Assembly (NCBI GenBank): GCA_029940235.1
Contig: JAOZRI010000011.1
Location: forward strand, 1 to 19,030
Direction: 5' to 3'
DNA: 19,030 nt
DNA from: Desulfobacula sp.
Lineage (GTDB): Bacteria > Desulfobacterota > Desulfobacteria > Desulfobacterales > Desulfobacteraceae
In this document: in pieces, positions 1 through 9,300 of the stretch
Position numbering within the stretch: position 1 is the first letter of the stretch
Layout: each line of letters opens with the position of its first letter
The notes under the pieces: generated by a model
What the model was told of the DNA's origin: nothing
Databases searched by the model: none
What the model saw: the letters and a program-made list of their open reading frames with translations, nothing else
Position numbers and translations under genes: made by a program

Positions 1-416
1 TTGGATGCCCAAGATCAACTCTTGAAAAAGGCTTAAAAAGAATGTCTGCTGCCCTTTTAAAAATGGACAGTTTACCTTAATTTAAAGTTTAGAATTCAAA
101 ACTAAAAAATTATCATTGATAATCTGCTGCTATGTAATTTTTTACCCATTTTTAAGAAAACTTTTACCCATACTGTGAAAAGAATGTAATAGTTTTCATT
201 GTTACAAAAATTACCTAATTTTCCTGTAAATTCTATCAGTTAAGCCCTTCAACGTGTTGAAATTTCCGGTATAAATATTGCATTATAATTCCCAGAACAA
301 AAAAAAATGCTTTTAGCCACCCATCAGGTTCCAATCCAGATACTGGATTACAAAATTAATTACTTTTAAAGAATTGATTTTGGAAAAACTGGCTGTGCGC
401 CTTAAGGAGACAAAAT
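1..416. other. AT-rich non-coding lead region upstream of gene 1
   Basis: This stretch holds no convincing complete gene. The first 36 bases can be read in frame 1 as eleven codons followed by TAA at 34-36, so they might be the last codons of a gene lying to the left, but nothing else supports this. The rest is strongly AT-rich with many stops in all frames. A TATAAT hexamer occurs at 284-289, but the nearest good -35-like hexamer (TTGAAA, 257-262) is 21 bases away, too far for a standard sigma-70 promoter. The promoter for gene 1 most likely lies in this region, but it cannot be pinpointed by eye. Confidence 0.6.
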
Positions 417-2450
417 ATGAAAAAAATTATTTTATTGGAAATCTTGTTAACCGGTATTATTTTTTTATTATATGCAGGGCAATTATCAGCCAAGAGCTGG
501 AAATATCAAAAAACAGATGTTCGTTACAATCTGACCAGCATTGACTTTGTGGACAGCACCACTGGCTGGGCTGTTGGGGAGAATGGGGTTATTTTATCCA
601 CAAAGGATGGTGGTGAAACATGGAAAAATATAACTCCTAATATTCTCAATAATATGCCTGAATTTGGAGTCCCAGGCTCCATGGTACTGGATTTTTACTC
701 TCTATATTTTATGGACAGAGAAAAAGGCTGCATCGCAGGAGAGTTGCAATATCTGATTTATAAAGATGGACAGATTGTTCCATATCCTGTCTCCTGCGGA
801 ATTATCCTTGTTACTGATGATGGTGGTCAGACCTGGAAGTGTCAATATCCATGTACAATATGGAATAATACCCTTCCCCCGGACAGGATCAAAATGGGCA
901 GGATCAATGATATTTTCTTTTTCAACTCAAAATATGGATGGGCAGTTGGCAATGGATTCTACTATCTTGTTACTGAAGATGGCGGCAGAACATGGCAAGA
1001 GAAATCACTTGGATTCTGGGCAATACCGGAAGTTCGTCACACTCTTACCTCTACAAAATGGATTTCACTGAAACAGGGATGGGTTTCAGGATATCAATAT
1101 GATATGTTTTATCCTGAAAGAAAAACAGGATTTATTGCAAGAACTGAAGATGGTGGTGAAACATGGAATTTTGATCCTTTTTACCCTCCAAGCTTTGCCC
1201 CGGTTCCAGCACTGATGGATCTTGAGATCTTAAAACCCCAAATAAATATTGAGAATCAGATTCTTCCTGCATGGGCAGTGGGCACGCAGGGTTCTATTTT
1301 CCAACTCGGGGCAGACGGCTGGGAAATGCAAAGCCTGATATGGCCGCTTTGTCTGCCATATCCAGAGTTTAATTCTGTCAGGTTTGCAGATGATAATCAC
1401 GGCTGGATTGTTGGATGGCGCAATGATGGTTTTGGCAGTGACGGAACTATTCCCCGACAGCTTATGTCAATTCTGTATACAAGCAGTGGTGGTGAAGAGT
1501 GGCAGGCAATGGAGTGGGGTGAGCCTGGCAGACTTAATGATATTGATCTTATCGGGTTTACTGATGCATGGGCAGCAGGAGATGATGGAAAAATTATCCA
1601 CTATCACAATAACAGTCCGGAAATATGTTTTCAAAACAGTATTCCCCAGACAGTTTATGCTGGTGACAGCGTGGAATTCACTGTTTTTGTAAAAGATCTG
1701 GATGGTAATGATGATATAAAATCTATAACCATGGATGCAGGTTCCATAGGTGCCGGCATAGTTACTTTGCTGCCGGAGTGGCAGACTTCCGGGGATCGGC
1801 GATGCCTGGCTTATTACGGTAAAGCCATGGTTTCACCCCTGGCATCCTATGGTATGCACAACCTTTTCGTTAAAGCCATTGATAATGATGGCGCCAGCGA
1901 TTCAACTGTCATGGATCTTTTTGTCATAACAAGCTGGGTGGATATTGATTCTGCATGGGCATATCCCAATCCTGCAGGCATGGACGATAAAATTCTTCTA
2001 TCTGCAAAAGTTGATATTATTGTTCCAAAAACCGAAGGCTATGATGAAAACAACACCCCTTACAATAAAATTAAAAAGGTAAGTGTGAATATTACCCAGC
2101 TTCTTCAGGTTGACTGTACTCCTGATATGGACTGCATCATGATTGTGGATATGACTGATCCTGATGGAGATGGGATTTATACTTACGTGGTTAAATCTTT
2201 CAGTGCCATGCCTGGAAAATATGAACTGCCTGTGACAGCTGTTGACACCCTTGGTCACAAAGCACAAAAACATATCATGCTCCAGGTTTCTGCTGGTACA
2301 CCCTGCCGGTTTAATGCAACAGGCAATGACAATGATGTGGATGGTGAAGATCTTGCATATTTTGCAAGGGTTTTTCCAATGATTGACGGCGGCGGTGTAA
2401 ATCTTTTGAAACTGTTTGCTAAGGAGTTTGGATCAATAGACTGTATTTAA
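417..2450 (+). CDS. Secreted BNR/YCF48-like beta-propeller protein with dockerin-like tail
   Basis: Role: a secreted seven-bladed beta-propeller protein, probably a binding or scaffold component; no enzyme motif is visible. The start ATG has AAGGAG at 404-409, seven bases upstream. Residues 1-25 are a signal peptide (Lys-Lys, a hydrophobic core, cleavage after LSA). Residues about 38-395 hold about seven repeats of the BNR/YCF48 (Hcf136-like) type, seen as GWAVG strands followed by TxDGGxTW turns, for example DGGETW, DGGQTW and DGGRTW; the last blades are degenerate (GGEEW, AWAAGDDG). Residues about 399-505 and 505-625 look like two Ig/cadherin-like beta domains. Residues 630-677 form a dockerin-like tail: one calcium loop (DNDVDGEDL) with helix FARVF, then a second FAKEFG helix without a loop, bracketed by Cys630 and Cys676. 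It is followed by a structured junction element and gene 2. Propeller and export are clear; the molecular function is unknown. Confidence 0.93.
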   Translation: MKKIILLEILLTGIIFLLYAGQLSAKSWKYQKTDVRYNLTSIDFVDSTTGWAVGENGVILSTKDGGETWKNITPNILNNMPEFGVPGSMVLDFYSLYFMDREKGCIAGELQYLIYKDGQIVPYPVSCGIILVTDDGGQTWKCQYPCTIWNNTLPPDRIKMGRINDIFFFNSKYGWAVGNGFYYLVTEDGGRTWQEKSLGFWAIPEVRHTLTSTKWISLKQGWVSGYQYDMFYPERKTGFIARTEDGGETWNFDPFYPPSFAPVPALMDLEILKPQINIENQILPAWAVGTQGSIFQLGADGWEMQSLIWPLCLPYPEFNSVRFADDNHGWIVGWRNDGFGSDGTIPRQLMSILYTSSGGEEWQAMEWGEPGRLNDIDLIGFTDAWAAGDDGKIIHYHNNSPEICFQNSIPQTVYAGDSVEFTVFVKDLDGNDDIKSITMDAGSIGAGIVTLLPEWQTSGDRRCLAYYGKAMVSPLASYGMHNLFVKAIDNDGASDSTVMDLFVITSWVDIDSAWAYPNPAGMDDKILLSAKVDIIVPKTEGYDENNTPYNKIKKVSVNITQLLQVDCTPDMDCIMIVDMTDPDGDGIYTYVVKSFSAMPGKYELPVTAVDTLGHKAQKHIMLQVSAGTPCRFNATGNDNDVDGEDLAYFARVFPMIDGGGVNLLKLFAKEFGSIDCI

Positions 2451-2458
2451 TTTTAAAT

Positions 2459-2551
2459 AACTGCCAAGGGCAGATTTTGGTTTTAGGTCATCATCTGCCT
2501 GCGACAAAACATGAAAGTGGAAGAAAAATTTACTTTCATTTTTATATAAAT
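2459..2551 (+). repeat. Junction element, copy 1 (between genes 1 and 2)
   Basis: A structured non-coding element begins eight bases after the stop of gene 1 and ends just before the ribosome-binding site of gene 2. CTGCC (2461-2465) can pair with GGCAG (2469-2473). The overlapping GGCAGAT (2469-2475) is also perfectly complementary to ATCTGCC (2493-2499), so the two pairings exclude each other. Downstream, ATGAAAGT (2511-2518) and ACTTTCAT (2532-2539) form an 8-bp inverted repeat followed by a short T run (2540-2543), which is weakly terminator-like. About 50 of 61 aligned positions in the 5' part match the copy at 12409. It could be an intercistronic regulatory or mRNA-stability element, or a dispersed REP-like repeat. 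Confidence 0.75.
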
Positions 2552-2555
2552 ATCT

Positions 2556-2560
2556 GGAGG
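2556..2560 (+). promoter_or_regulatory. Ribosome-binding site fixing the GTG start of gene 2
   Basis: GGAGG lies five bases before GTG at 2566. There is no in-frame ATG nearby, and the GTG opens directly into a good signal peptide (MAKTNSILV...). The GTG start is therefore well supported. Confidence 0.85.
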
Positions 2561-2565
2561 TTGAC

Positions 2566-5500
2566 GTGGCAAAAACAAATTCAATTTTAGTATCAATCTG
2601 GACAATATTATTGGTATGCACTCTTTTTACCACTATTGCTCTTGCCGAGGATGTAGAATTAAACTTTACATTTCTAGATCAAGAAATATTTACAGAGACC
2701 AATCAACCTTATAACGAAGGAGATAGAGGGGTAACAATACGAAGTTACAGTGACCCCAAAAGTTTTCCAACCTTTGATCTTGATACATGCTCTGAACCCT
2801 TTGCACTTAAAAACGGATTCGCAGGAGAGATGGGGTGTTCAGATGGTGATGACCTTCGTTTTTATTTAAATAACTATACATCTGACAGGATTTCAGTCAA
2901 TGTTGGAATTTCAGAAAGTATTTATGGAGATGACATCACTGCAACCCTGAAAGGGTATGCCAATGTCGGGGGAAACATGGTTGCAATACCTGATCTTGCA
3001 GCGGTTTCGCTTTATCTTGGCAGCGGCACTCAGCATATTGATGATAATATTCTGGTGCTTGAAGATTCCCAGGGCAGGATTGGAGCATTTACCATATCTT
3101 ATGGATATAATTGTGAAGTGGAAAAAATTGATTGTGTTTCCATTCATGTTTATGAGGATACACCACCTCCACCAGATGATCCTGACCCTCCAATCATAAC
3201 CATTACAACTCCAGAAGATGGTGCAGTATATGGACGTAGCATGATTATGGTCTCAGGAACTGTGGAAGAAACCGTGGGGCTTCAAGTTCTCCAGGTATAC
3301 CGAAGTGGTTTTCATAGTGGTGTGCATCTTGACAATCAGTTGCCACCTGAGTATCGGTTTGCACAGATGATAAGACTTGTCGAAGGTACAAATGAAATCA
3401 GTGTACGTGCACTTGATATTGGGGACAATAGAACTATTGAACGACGTACCGTTACCTTTACACCCTATCCGCCCCCGCCACCCGCTCCTCCTGCAGACCT
3501 TGATATTGAAGCTACAGGTATGGAAATCACTCAGGGTATACAAGGGTGGAATATGATTCATTATACTGATTATGTGGATAATGACACATCAAAACTCATC
3601 AGCGGTAAAAAGACACTTGTAAGAGTGTATGGGGAGGCCAAAGGCACATCTGTGGATATTGAAGGAGTGGTCTGCAAGCTTGAAGGGTTTATTGGAGGTC
3701 AGGGTGGTACGCCCCTGCCAGGCTCACCCATCTATTCTTTTGACCCTGTAACACTGGCAGCGGGAGAGAACTATATCCAGCAGCGACCTAATTCAAATAA
3801 AAGTTTTAATTTTATTATACCGGATTCATGGACACAACCAGGGCACATTACCCTTGTAGCTACTGTGAACAGCGGCCAACCCATCAAAGAAACAATTGGC
3901 AGATATGATGCGCGTAACAGCCACTACAAAGATATCTTATTCCATGATACCGAGGAGTACTGCCTATTCTTGTACCGCATTAATAAAGTGGGAGACCCGG
4001 CGCCAACCCTCAATGAGTGTTATGAAAACCTGACTCTTTTAGAACAGATCTATCCAGTTGCACCTGAAAAGCTAAATATCATTGATGCAGGTACTTTTAA
4101 TCACCCCTCCTGGTATGATCTCGACGACTATGGCGACCTTTCAAAGGCTCTTCGCAGATTCCGGCGGCACTGTGGATTCAGGCATGGCAGTGCCAGAGCA
4201 ATAGCCTGTGCCAATGAGACCTATCTTGGATTGACCCATGATACCAACCGCCATAGAGGAGTCACACATTATAAGTTTCCAGTTTCACTCTCTGTGGCAA
4301 GCACAGATTCCAATGCTGGAACTAACTTCTATTATCAGATAAAATCAGGTCACGAAACAGGACATGCAAGAGATCTTGGTCACGTTGACAGCTATAGTGA
4401 TGATTGCAGCAACGGCGAAAGCGGTTACAACCATGAACCCAAAGACCCCTATGAAAATTATAATATACAGCGTGACCCTTCAGGTCTTTTATATGATGCT
4501 GCCTCTATTGGACAATGGGGTGTCAATATACATTCTGACAATACTTTTGATATTGTCAGTCCGTGGAATAATGGTGATATGATGTCCTATTGCGGTAGTC
4601 GATGGATGTCCGTCCACACCTGGAATAGGCTTGCTGATAATTTTATTCCCGATAAATCCACACCTGCAATACCTGAAGAGTATAACAGTCATTCAAAGCC
4701 TCTTTCCAAGGCCGATGCAACATATCTTATTATAGACGGAATAATCCAGAATAGTGAGACTGGAGATCTATACCCTGCCTGGCAGAGTAATTTTAAAGAG
4801 GATCTATATGATTATGAGGGAGAAGGTAAATATGCCATAAGTCTTATTGGCAAAGAGTTTAACACTCTTTTTACCAGACGTTTTGATAAAGCGCCCATGT
4901 ACGATGCTGAAGATTTTTCATCTTTTTCACAAATTGTTCCATTTATGAAAGGAATTAAAAGCATTTGCCTGACCGGACCATCAGGCTTTCAGACAATCTG
5001 TATATCAGCAGGCAGTCAATCACCCTCGGTAATGCTTAAAACTCCAAACGGGGGAGGAACTTTTCCAGCCACAGGGAATATGAAGGCATCATGGACAGCA
5101 GCTGATCCTGACGGCGACAACTTAATATACAGCCTGCTCTACAGCAATGACAATGGAGACAACTGGCAGGTGGTGCAGGATGAAATAGAAGATACTAATG
5201 CTTTAGTGGTACTTGATCAGCTGCCTGGAGGCAATGGAACATGTCTTCTTAAAATCCTTGCCACTGATGGTATCAACCAGGGTGAAAATATTATTAGCAC
5301 TCCTTTTACCAAGGGCAATGTCCCGCCAGTTGTCAAAATTTTAAGCCCCAGATCTGTGACAGTATATAAAAGAAAGACACCAGTTACATTCAAAGCCATG
5401 GCATCGGATATTGAAGATAGAACTCTTGTTGCTGAAAATATGAACTGGTATTCTGATAAAGATGGATACCTTGGATCTGGCAAAGTATTGGAAACTTTAA

Positions 5501-6081
5501 ATTTAGGATCTGGCATGCACAAGATTACCTTTAAAGGTTTTGATCTTGATGAAAAATCAGCAAGGGATACAACTCAGATCTACATTGAACCAACTCCATA
5601 TGCAGATATTAAAGATGCCGCAGAGGAGGGTCCAAGAAATATTCTGCCCTCTGATCCCATAAAAATCATATGTACACTTGATGCGGCGCAGGATGTCATT
5701 GATGGAGACTATTGGCTGTTTATAAGGACACCTTCAAACAACACATACTATTGGCATAATGATGGCTGGACAGGTCAGGAAATTCCCTGGAGAGATGGCA
5801 AAATTGAAGACCTGGCTCCCATGACCGTTCTTGAGCCGACAGGAGAAGATCTGCCCGGCGGTGTTAATGGAAATTATGTCTTCTTTTTTGGTGTTGATAC
5901 CATACAAGATGGTTATATAAACTGGTCTGATTTTTATTATGATACAATTACAATTATTGTAAACCCATGCCAGTCAGATTTAGACGGGGATAATGATGTG
6001 GATGGCAGTGATATATATCTGCTACTCCAAAATTTTGCTAATGGGTGCCTGGAGTCCTTTGCCAGAATATTTGGGTTTTGA
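2566..6081 (+). CDS. Secreted zinc metallopeptidase with Ig-like domains and dockerin-like tail
   Basis: Role: probable extracellular zinc endopeptidase; the substrate is unknown. Residues 1-27 are a signal peptide (cleavage ALA|ED). A beta-rich N-terminal region (about 28-205) is followed by a Pro-rich linker and an Ig-like domain (about 210-300), then a second Pro-rich linker. A domain opening with the phrase MEITQGIQ and containing KTLVRVYGEA (about 312-450) is typical of the segment preceding the catalytic domain in bacterial multidomain metallopeptidases. The catalytic region (about 455-700) carries HETGHARDLGH at 596-606: ligands His596, His600 and His606 and catalytic Glu597, but with Asp603 where metzincins usually have Gly. 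A Met-turn candidate, MMSYC (672-676), follows. After about 820 there are two Ig-like domains, including the DPDGDNLIY...YSNDNGDNW pattern, then another beta domain. The tail (1135-1171) is dockerin-like: DLDGDNDVDGSD plus a second FARIFG helix. The exact peptidase family was not assigned. Confidence 0.92.
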   Translation: MAKTNSILVSIWTILLVCTLFTTIALAEDVELNFTFLDQEIFTETNQPYNEGDRGVTIRSYSDPKSFPTFDLDTCSEPFALKNGFAGEMGCSDGDDLRFYLNNYTSDRISVNVGISESIYGDDITATLKGYANVGGNMVAIPDLAAVSLYLGSGTQHIDDNILVLEDSQGRIGAFTISYGYNCEVEKIDCVSIHVYEDTPPPPDDPDPPIITITTPEDGAVYGRSMIMVSGTVEETVGLQVLQVYRSGFHSGVHLDNQLPPEYRFAQMIRLVEGTNEISVRALDIGDNRTIERRTVTFTPYPPPPPAPPADLDIEATGMEITQGIQGWNMIHYTDYVDNDTSKLISGKKTLVRVYGEAKGTSVDIEGVVCKLEGFIGGQGGTPLPGSPIYSFDPVTLAAGENYIQQRPNSNKSFNFIIPDSWTQPGHITLVATVNSGQPIKETIGRYDARNSHYKDILFHDTEEYCLFLYRINKVGDPAPTLNECYENLTLLEQIYPVAPEKLNIIDAGTFNHPSWYDLDDYGDLSKALRRFRRHCGFRHGSARAIACANETYLGLTHDTNRHRGVTHYKFPVSLSVASTDSNAGTNFYYQIKSGHETGHARDLGHVDSYSDDCSNGESGYNHEPKDPYENYNIQRDPSGLLYDAASIGQWGVNIHSDNTFDIVSPWNNGDMMSYCGSRWMSVHTWNRLADNFIPDKSTPAIPEEYNSHSKPLSKADATYLIIDGIIQNSETGDLYPAWQSNFKEDLYDYEGEGKYAISLIGKEFNTLFTRRFDKAPMYDAEDFSSFSQIVPFMKGIKSICLTGPSGFQTICISAGSQSPSVMLKTPNGGGTFPATGNMKASWTAADPDGDNLIYSLLYSNDNGDNWQVVQDEIEDTNALVVLDQLPGGNGTCLLKILATDGINQGENIISTPFTKGNVPPVVKILSPRSVTVYKRKTPVTFKAMASDIEDRTLVAENMNWYSDKDGYLGSGKVLETLNLGSGMHKITFKGFDLDEKSARDTTQIYIEPTPYADIKDAAEEGPRNILPSDPIKIICTLDAAQDVIDGDYWLFIRTPSNNTYYWHNDGWTGQEIPWRDGKIEDLAPMTVLEPTGEDLPGGVNGNYVFFFGVDTIQDGYINWSDFYYDTITIIVNPCQSDLDGDNDVDGSDIYLLLQNFANGCLESFARIFGF

Positions 6082-6087
6082 AAAAGG

Positions 6088-6107
6088 TTTCAGCAGGATG
6101 GCTGAAA
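6088..6107 (+). terminator. Short inverted repeat after gene 2, possible weak terminator
   Basis: TTTCAGC (6088-6094) and GCTGAAA (6101-6107) form a perfect 7-bp stem around a six-base loop, starting seven bases after the gene 2 stop. The stem is followed by GTCTAAAAAA rather than a T run, so it does not look like a strong intrinsic terminator in the + direction. It could be a 3'-end stabilising hairpin. Confidence 0.35.
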
Positions 6108-6145
6108 GTCTAAAAAATTAAATTAATAGGAAAAAATATTTTCTA

Positions 6146-6174
6146 TTGACAAACAACGAATAAGCTGATTTACA
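6146..6174 (+). promoter_or_regulatory. Possible sigma-70 promoter for gene 3
   Basis: A perfect TTGACA at 6146-6151 is followed, at a 17-base spacing, only by the poor -10 TTTACA (6169-6174). A better TATAAT exists at 6188-6193, but 36 bases from the -35. The placement fits a promoter for genes 3-5, but the match is weak. Confidence 0.25.
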
Positions 6175-6371
6175 CTTATTAACATATTATAATTAAAGGT
6201 TTTTAGTAAAATTATTACATTTATACAAATTGGAATAATGATTTGCACCTGCAATTAAAATTGTCTATTTAATTACTACCCCCGAATTTGATCACGCCAG
6301 ATTTATTTCCAAATTTGTTAAAATTATGCATTATGCACTAAATTAAGACAAATATTTTAATCCATGATTAT

Positions 6372-6376
6372 GGAGG
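6372..6376 (+). promoter_or_regulatory. Ribosome-binding site fixing the ATG start of gene 3 at 6382
   Basis: GGAGG sits five bases upstream of ATG 6382. An in-frame ATG at 6364 would place this site inside the gene and add six residues to the signal peptide. It has no comparable site of its own, so 6382 is preferred. Confidence 0.8.
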
Positions 6377-6381
6377 TAAAA

Positions 6382-9300
6382 ATGGTCCGATCCCCATTTA
6401 TTCGGAACCTTGTTTTTCTGGCAGGCCTTATCTGGCTTTTTGCTTTACCGTCAATTTCCTTTGCTGATGATTATTATGTCCATTCTGTTTTTGCTCCCAC
6501 TCCCTTTCTTTTTCACGACAATGACCCAACACCCTCTATTGATGTTGATTATACGATTGGGTTTAGCTCTGGTTTTCCATCCTGCAACCTGTCCAAAGTA
6601 GGCGTGCGAATTCAACTTTTTAGGATACAACCTCACATAGATGATCTCCTTATTTCCACACAGAATTTTTTTATAACAATGAAACACTCCTCCTATTCAA
6701 GTAGTTATCCTTTTCCGCTTCACGATGAAGGGACTGCTTTTGATCTCAATAGTGGAGGATATTATTTTAAAGTAACTGTTGATTATAAAAATGTCTGCAC
6801 AGAGTCTAATGAAGGCAATAATACCCTTGATTCATCAACTATAGATTTTCAAGTATCAAAAATTGATTATTGGATAACATCAATTTCAGCAACTGGACCA
6901 TTTGCCCACGTAAAAAATAGAAGTGCGCCAACAATTGCAGTTAATTTTAATATTAATTGCAATGATCCAAATGGAATACTCCCCTGCAATGATATTATCG
7001 TAAAAGTTGATTTATACAAAACAGGAACACCTGATACTCTGGAAAACACCACAACGACTGTTGGAACAACAGGCTCCAATACTTTTAATTTCCCTTTATA
7101 TGATGGTGGCGGCAACTTTGAACTGAACCATGAACAATACTATTTTAAATTCACCATTGATCCGGATGATACTGTTATTGAACAGAATGAAACAAATAAT
7201 GATATGAATTCATCAAATTTTTACTATTCAATTTTATCAGGCGATCTCTATTTTGGAGATGGCATAACAGTCACCATTGATCCTGAATCTGATATTGGAA
7301 AATCTTTTTGCTGGGACCCGGACAGTTCAATGTGGCGCACATGCTATAATATTCATGGAACAGGGTCATGGACCAACTCATGGGGAACATATCCCATCAC
7401 TTTTATCAGCACATCGTCTTTTTATAGAGGCGTTAACTATGATGGGTATTCCATAGACCTTAACTCCATAGAAAGCGTTGATGTTGGTTCTGGCACCCTG
7501 CATGGCTCTTCAAAAGGAATCAACATAATACTTGAAGGAGTAACCTTGGATCCAGCATCTGGATCTGACCCTGCTGGAATGAATTATACAAGCGGGAAAA
7601 TTTATCTTCCCGAAGATGTAACATATCATTTCGAGCGTTCGTCAGGAGGCATAATAAGCCCCCATGGCGAATCTATCATCATATTTTCGTCAGGTATACC
7701 TGTTAATGATCCACCAGATATTAACTTTACATCGTTATTCTCTTCATCCCCTGTCTATTTTCACACATATGGAATGCCTTTTTATATAAAAACAAATGAT
7801 GCACGTATCAATTTTAATGGAACATCAGACGGTATTGCCCTTCATACTTCAAGTTCTGAACCTGTCTATGTACACAAAGGTACAACAAAAGCCATTGCCT
7901 CAAACGACTTTAGAAGGTATAGAGGTTTTCCATCCAATGATATTGCCTTTTCCAAGGGAGGATCTACTCTTAACACTCCCCACATTGACGGAAACGGTCT
8001 CTCTGTAGATCTGGAATTTAAAGAATCAGTAGATTGCAATACTCCTTTCAAAATGGTTTTACCCCAGACCCATTTCCCAAGGGGAGGGTTATGCTGGCAG
8101 GCTTTTCAAACAGATATTGAGGCGGGTCAGCTTCATCCGTTTGAACATAAAGACATGACTTATTTTATGGATTTTAAAGGTGAGTGCCCAGATGGCAATT
8201 GTGGTGATACCCTTGAAACAACAAACTATGCAATCACTTCTGCAACTCAATTTGCCTCCACCGAAGATGGAAGCTTTGGCGGCATTTTTAAAGGAACAGA
8301 TATTGTAGACCTGACCCGGTGGGGCAAACTTGCAAGTGGATACTATACCTATGAAAAAGATGATACCACCCACACAGGCGGTCTGTATATCCCGGGTTTT
8401 ATTGCTACTGAAACGTCTGCTTCATCAGGATCTCCAGGAAAGCATTCAGTATCCCAGTTTCTTTTTGGTTCAAGGACATTTATTGACAAAGCCAGACTTG
8501 GTTCAATAAATCATCTTAATGATCCTGAAAACTCTACAGCTCAAAATGGGAACGAGTATTTTGCCGGAATCAACATGGGACCACAATTCCTTGAAGCAGA
8601 AGGAGGAGTTAATCCAGGGCTTTCAGATTCCATCGCTGATACTGATTTAAACATCCTCTTTAATGGAAATTCCAGTCAAGACAGCTTCAATGTAACCGAT
8701 TACACAAAATATGTATTGCGCCCCGGAGGTATCACAGGGGTTTTTAATACTAATTTTAAAGAGAGCATTGAAATTTACAAGTATCAACTTAATTTAGAAC
8801 GTTTTGCCTTTCGTCAGGTCATGAATAAAATGGATGATGAAACATTTATTGATGGAAACCTTGATCTTCCATTTCCAGCAGGTCTCCATGTGGCGTTTAC
8901 AAATCTTGATATCACCTGTACCGGTGATTTTGCCGACGGTGAAATAGAGACAGAGGCGTGTGACGGCATTGATAATGATTCAGATGGTGAAATTGATGAA
9001 GGATGCGGTGAAGCTTTATCCTATTGGAATATACCAGTATCCTATCTTGGCATGGCATTCAAGGATCAGGGAGCGGCAGGAATATGTCCTGATCCAAACA
9101 GTAGAAAACTCTATCTTGATACACTGAACCAGGTAAACGGGGTAAACGGAAAAATCACCCTGGGATCTTTCTGGAACCCGGATGGAACTCCTGAAGATGA
9201 GATCATGACAGCTGCTGCTGAGATGTGGACAGATTCACCGGAGGGTGCTGTGGATGAAGGTTTTGCCATGATTCTTAGAAAAGGATATCTAAATCATAAA

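Larger units (their letters stand above)
6082..6363. other. AT-rich intergenic region before gene 3
   Basis: About 280 bases without a gene separate genes 1-2 from genes 3-5. The region opens with an inverted repeat at 6088-6107 and contains a TTGACA hexamer at 6146-6151. The rest is very AT-rich with many stops in every frame. No copy of the junction element found at 2459, 12409 and 15892 is visible. Its length and composition suggest it carries the promoter of the gene 3-4-5 group; this is inference. Confidence 0.6.

Noticed and set aside
1..36. C-terminal end of an upstream gene (eleven codons then TAA)
   Set aside because: Too short to separate from chance, and no terminator-like structure follows it.
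257..289. TTGAAA and TATAAT as a sigma-70 promoter for gene 1
   Set aside because: The spacer is 21 bases, outside the usual 15-19, and no alternative -35 at a proper distance from TATAAT is visible.
2459..2519. The junction element as a c-di-GMP-I (GEMM) riboswitch
   Set aside because: It shares short strings such as GGGCA and CAAAGC, but the conserved second helix, tetraloop receptor and GGUAGCGGGGUUACC-like segment are missing.
2511..2543. Inverted repeat with T run as an intrinsic terminator that separates genes 1 and 2
   Set aside because: The stem is AT-rich with a 13-base loop and only four T's follow. It sits just before the gene 2 ribosome-binding site with no room for a promoter, so a full stop of transcription is unlikely.
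6364..6381. ATG 6364 as the start of gene 3
   Set aside because: The GGAGG at 6372-6376 is ideally placed for ATG 6382, and the shorter form gives a more typical signal peptide.
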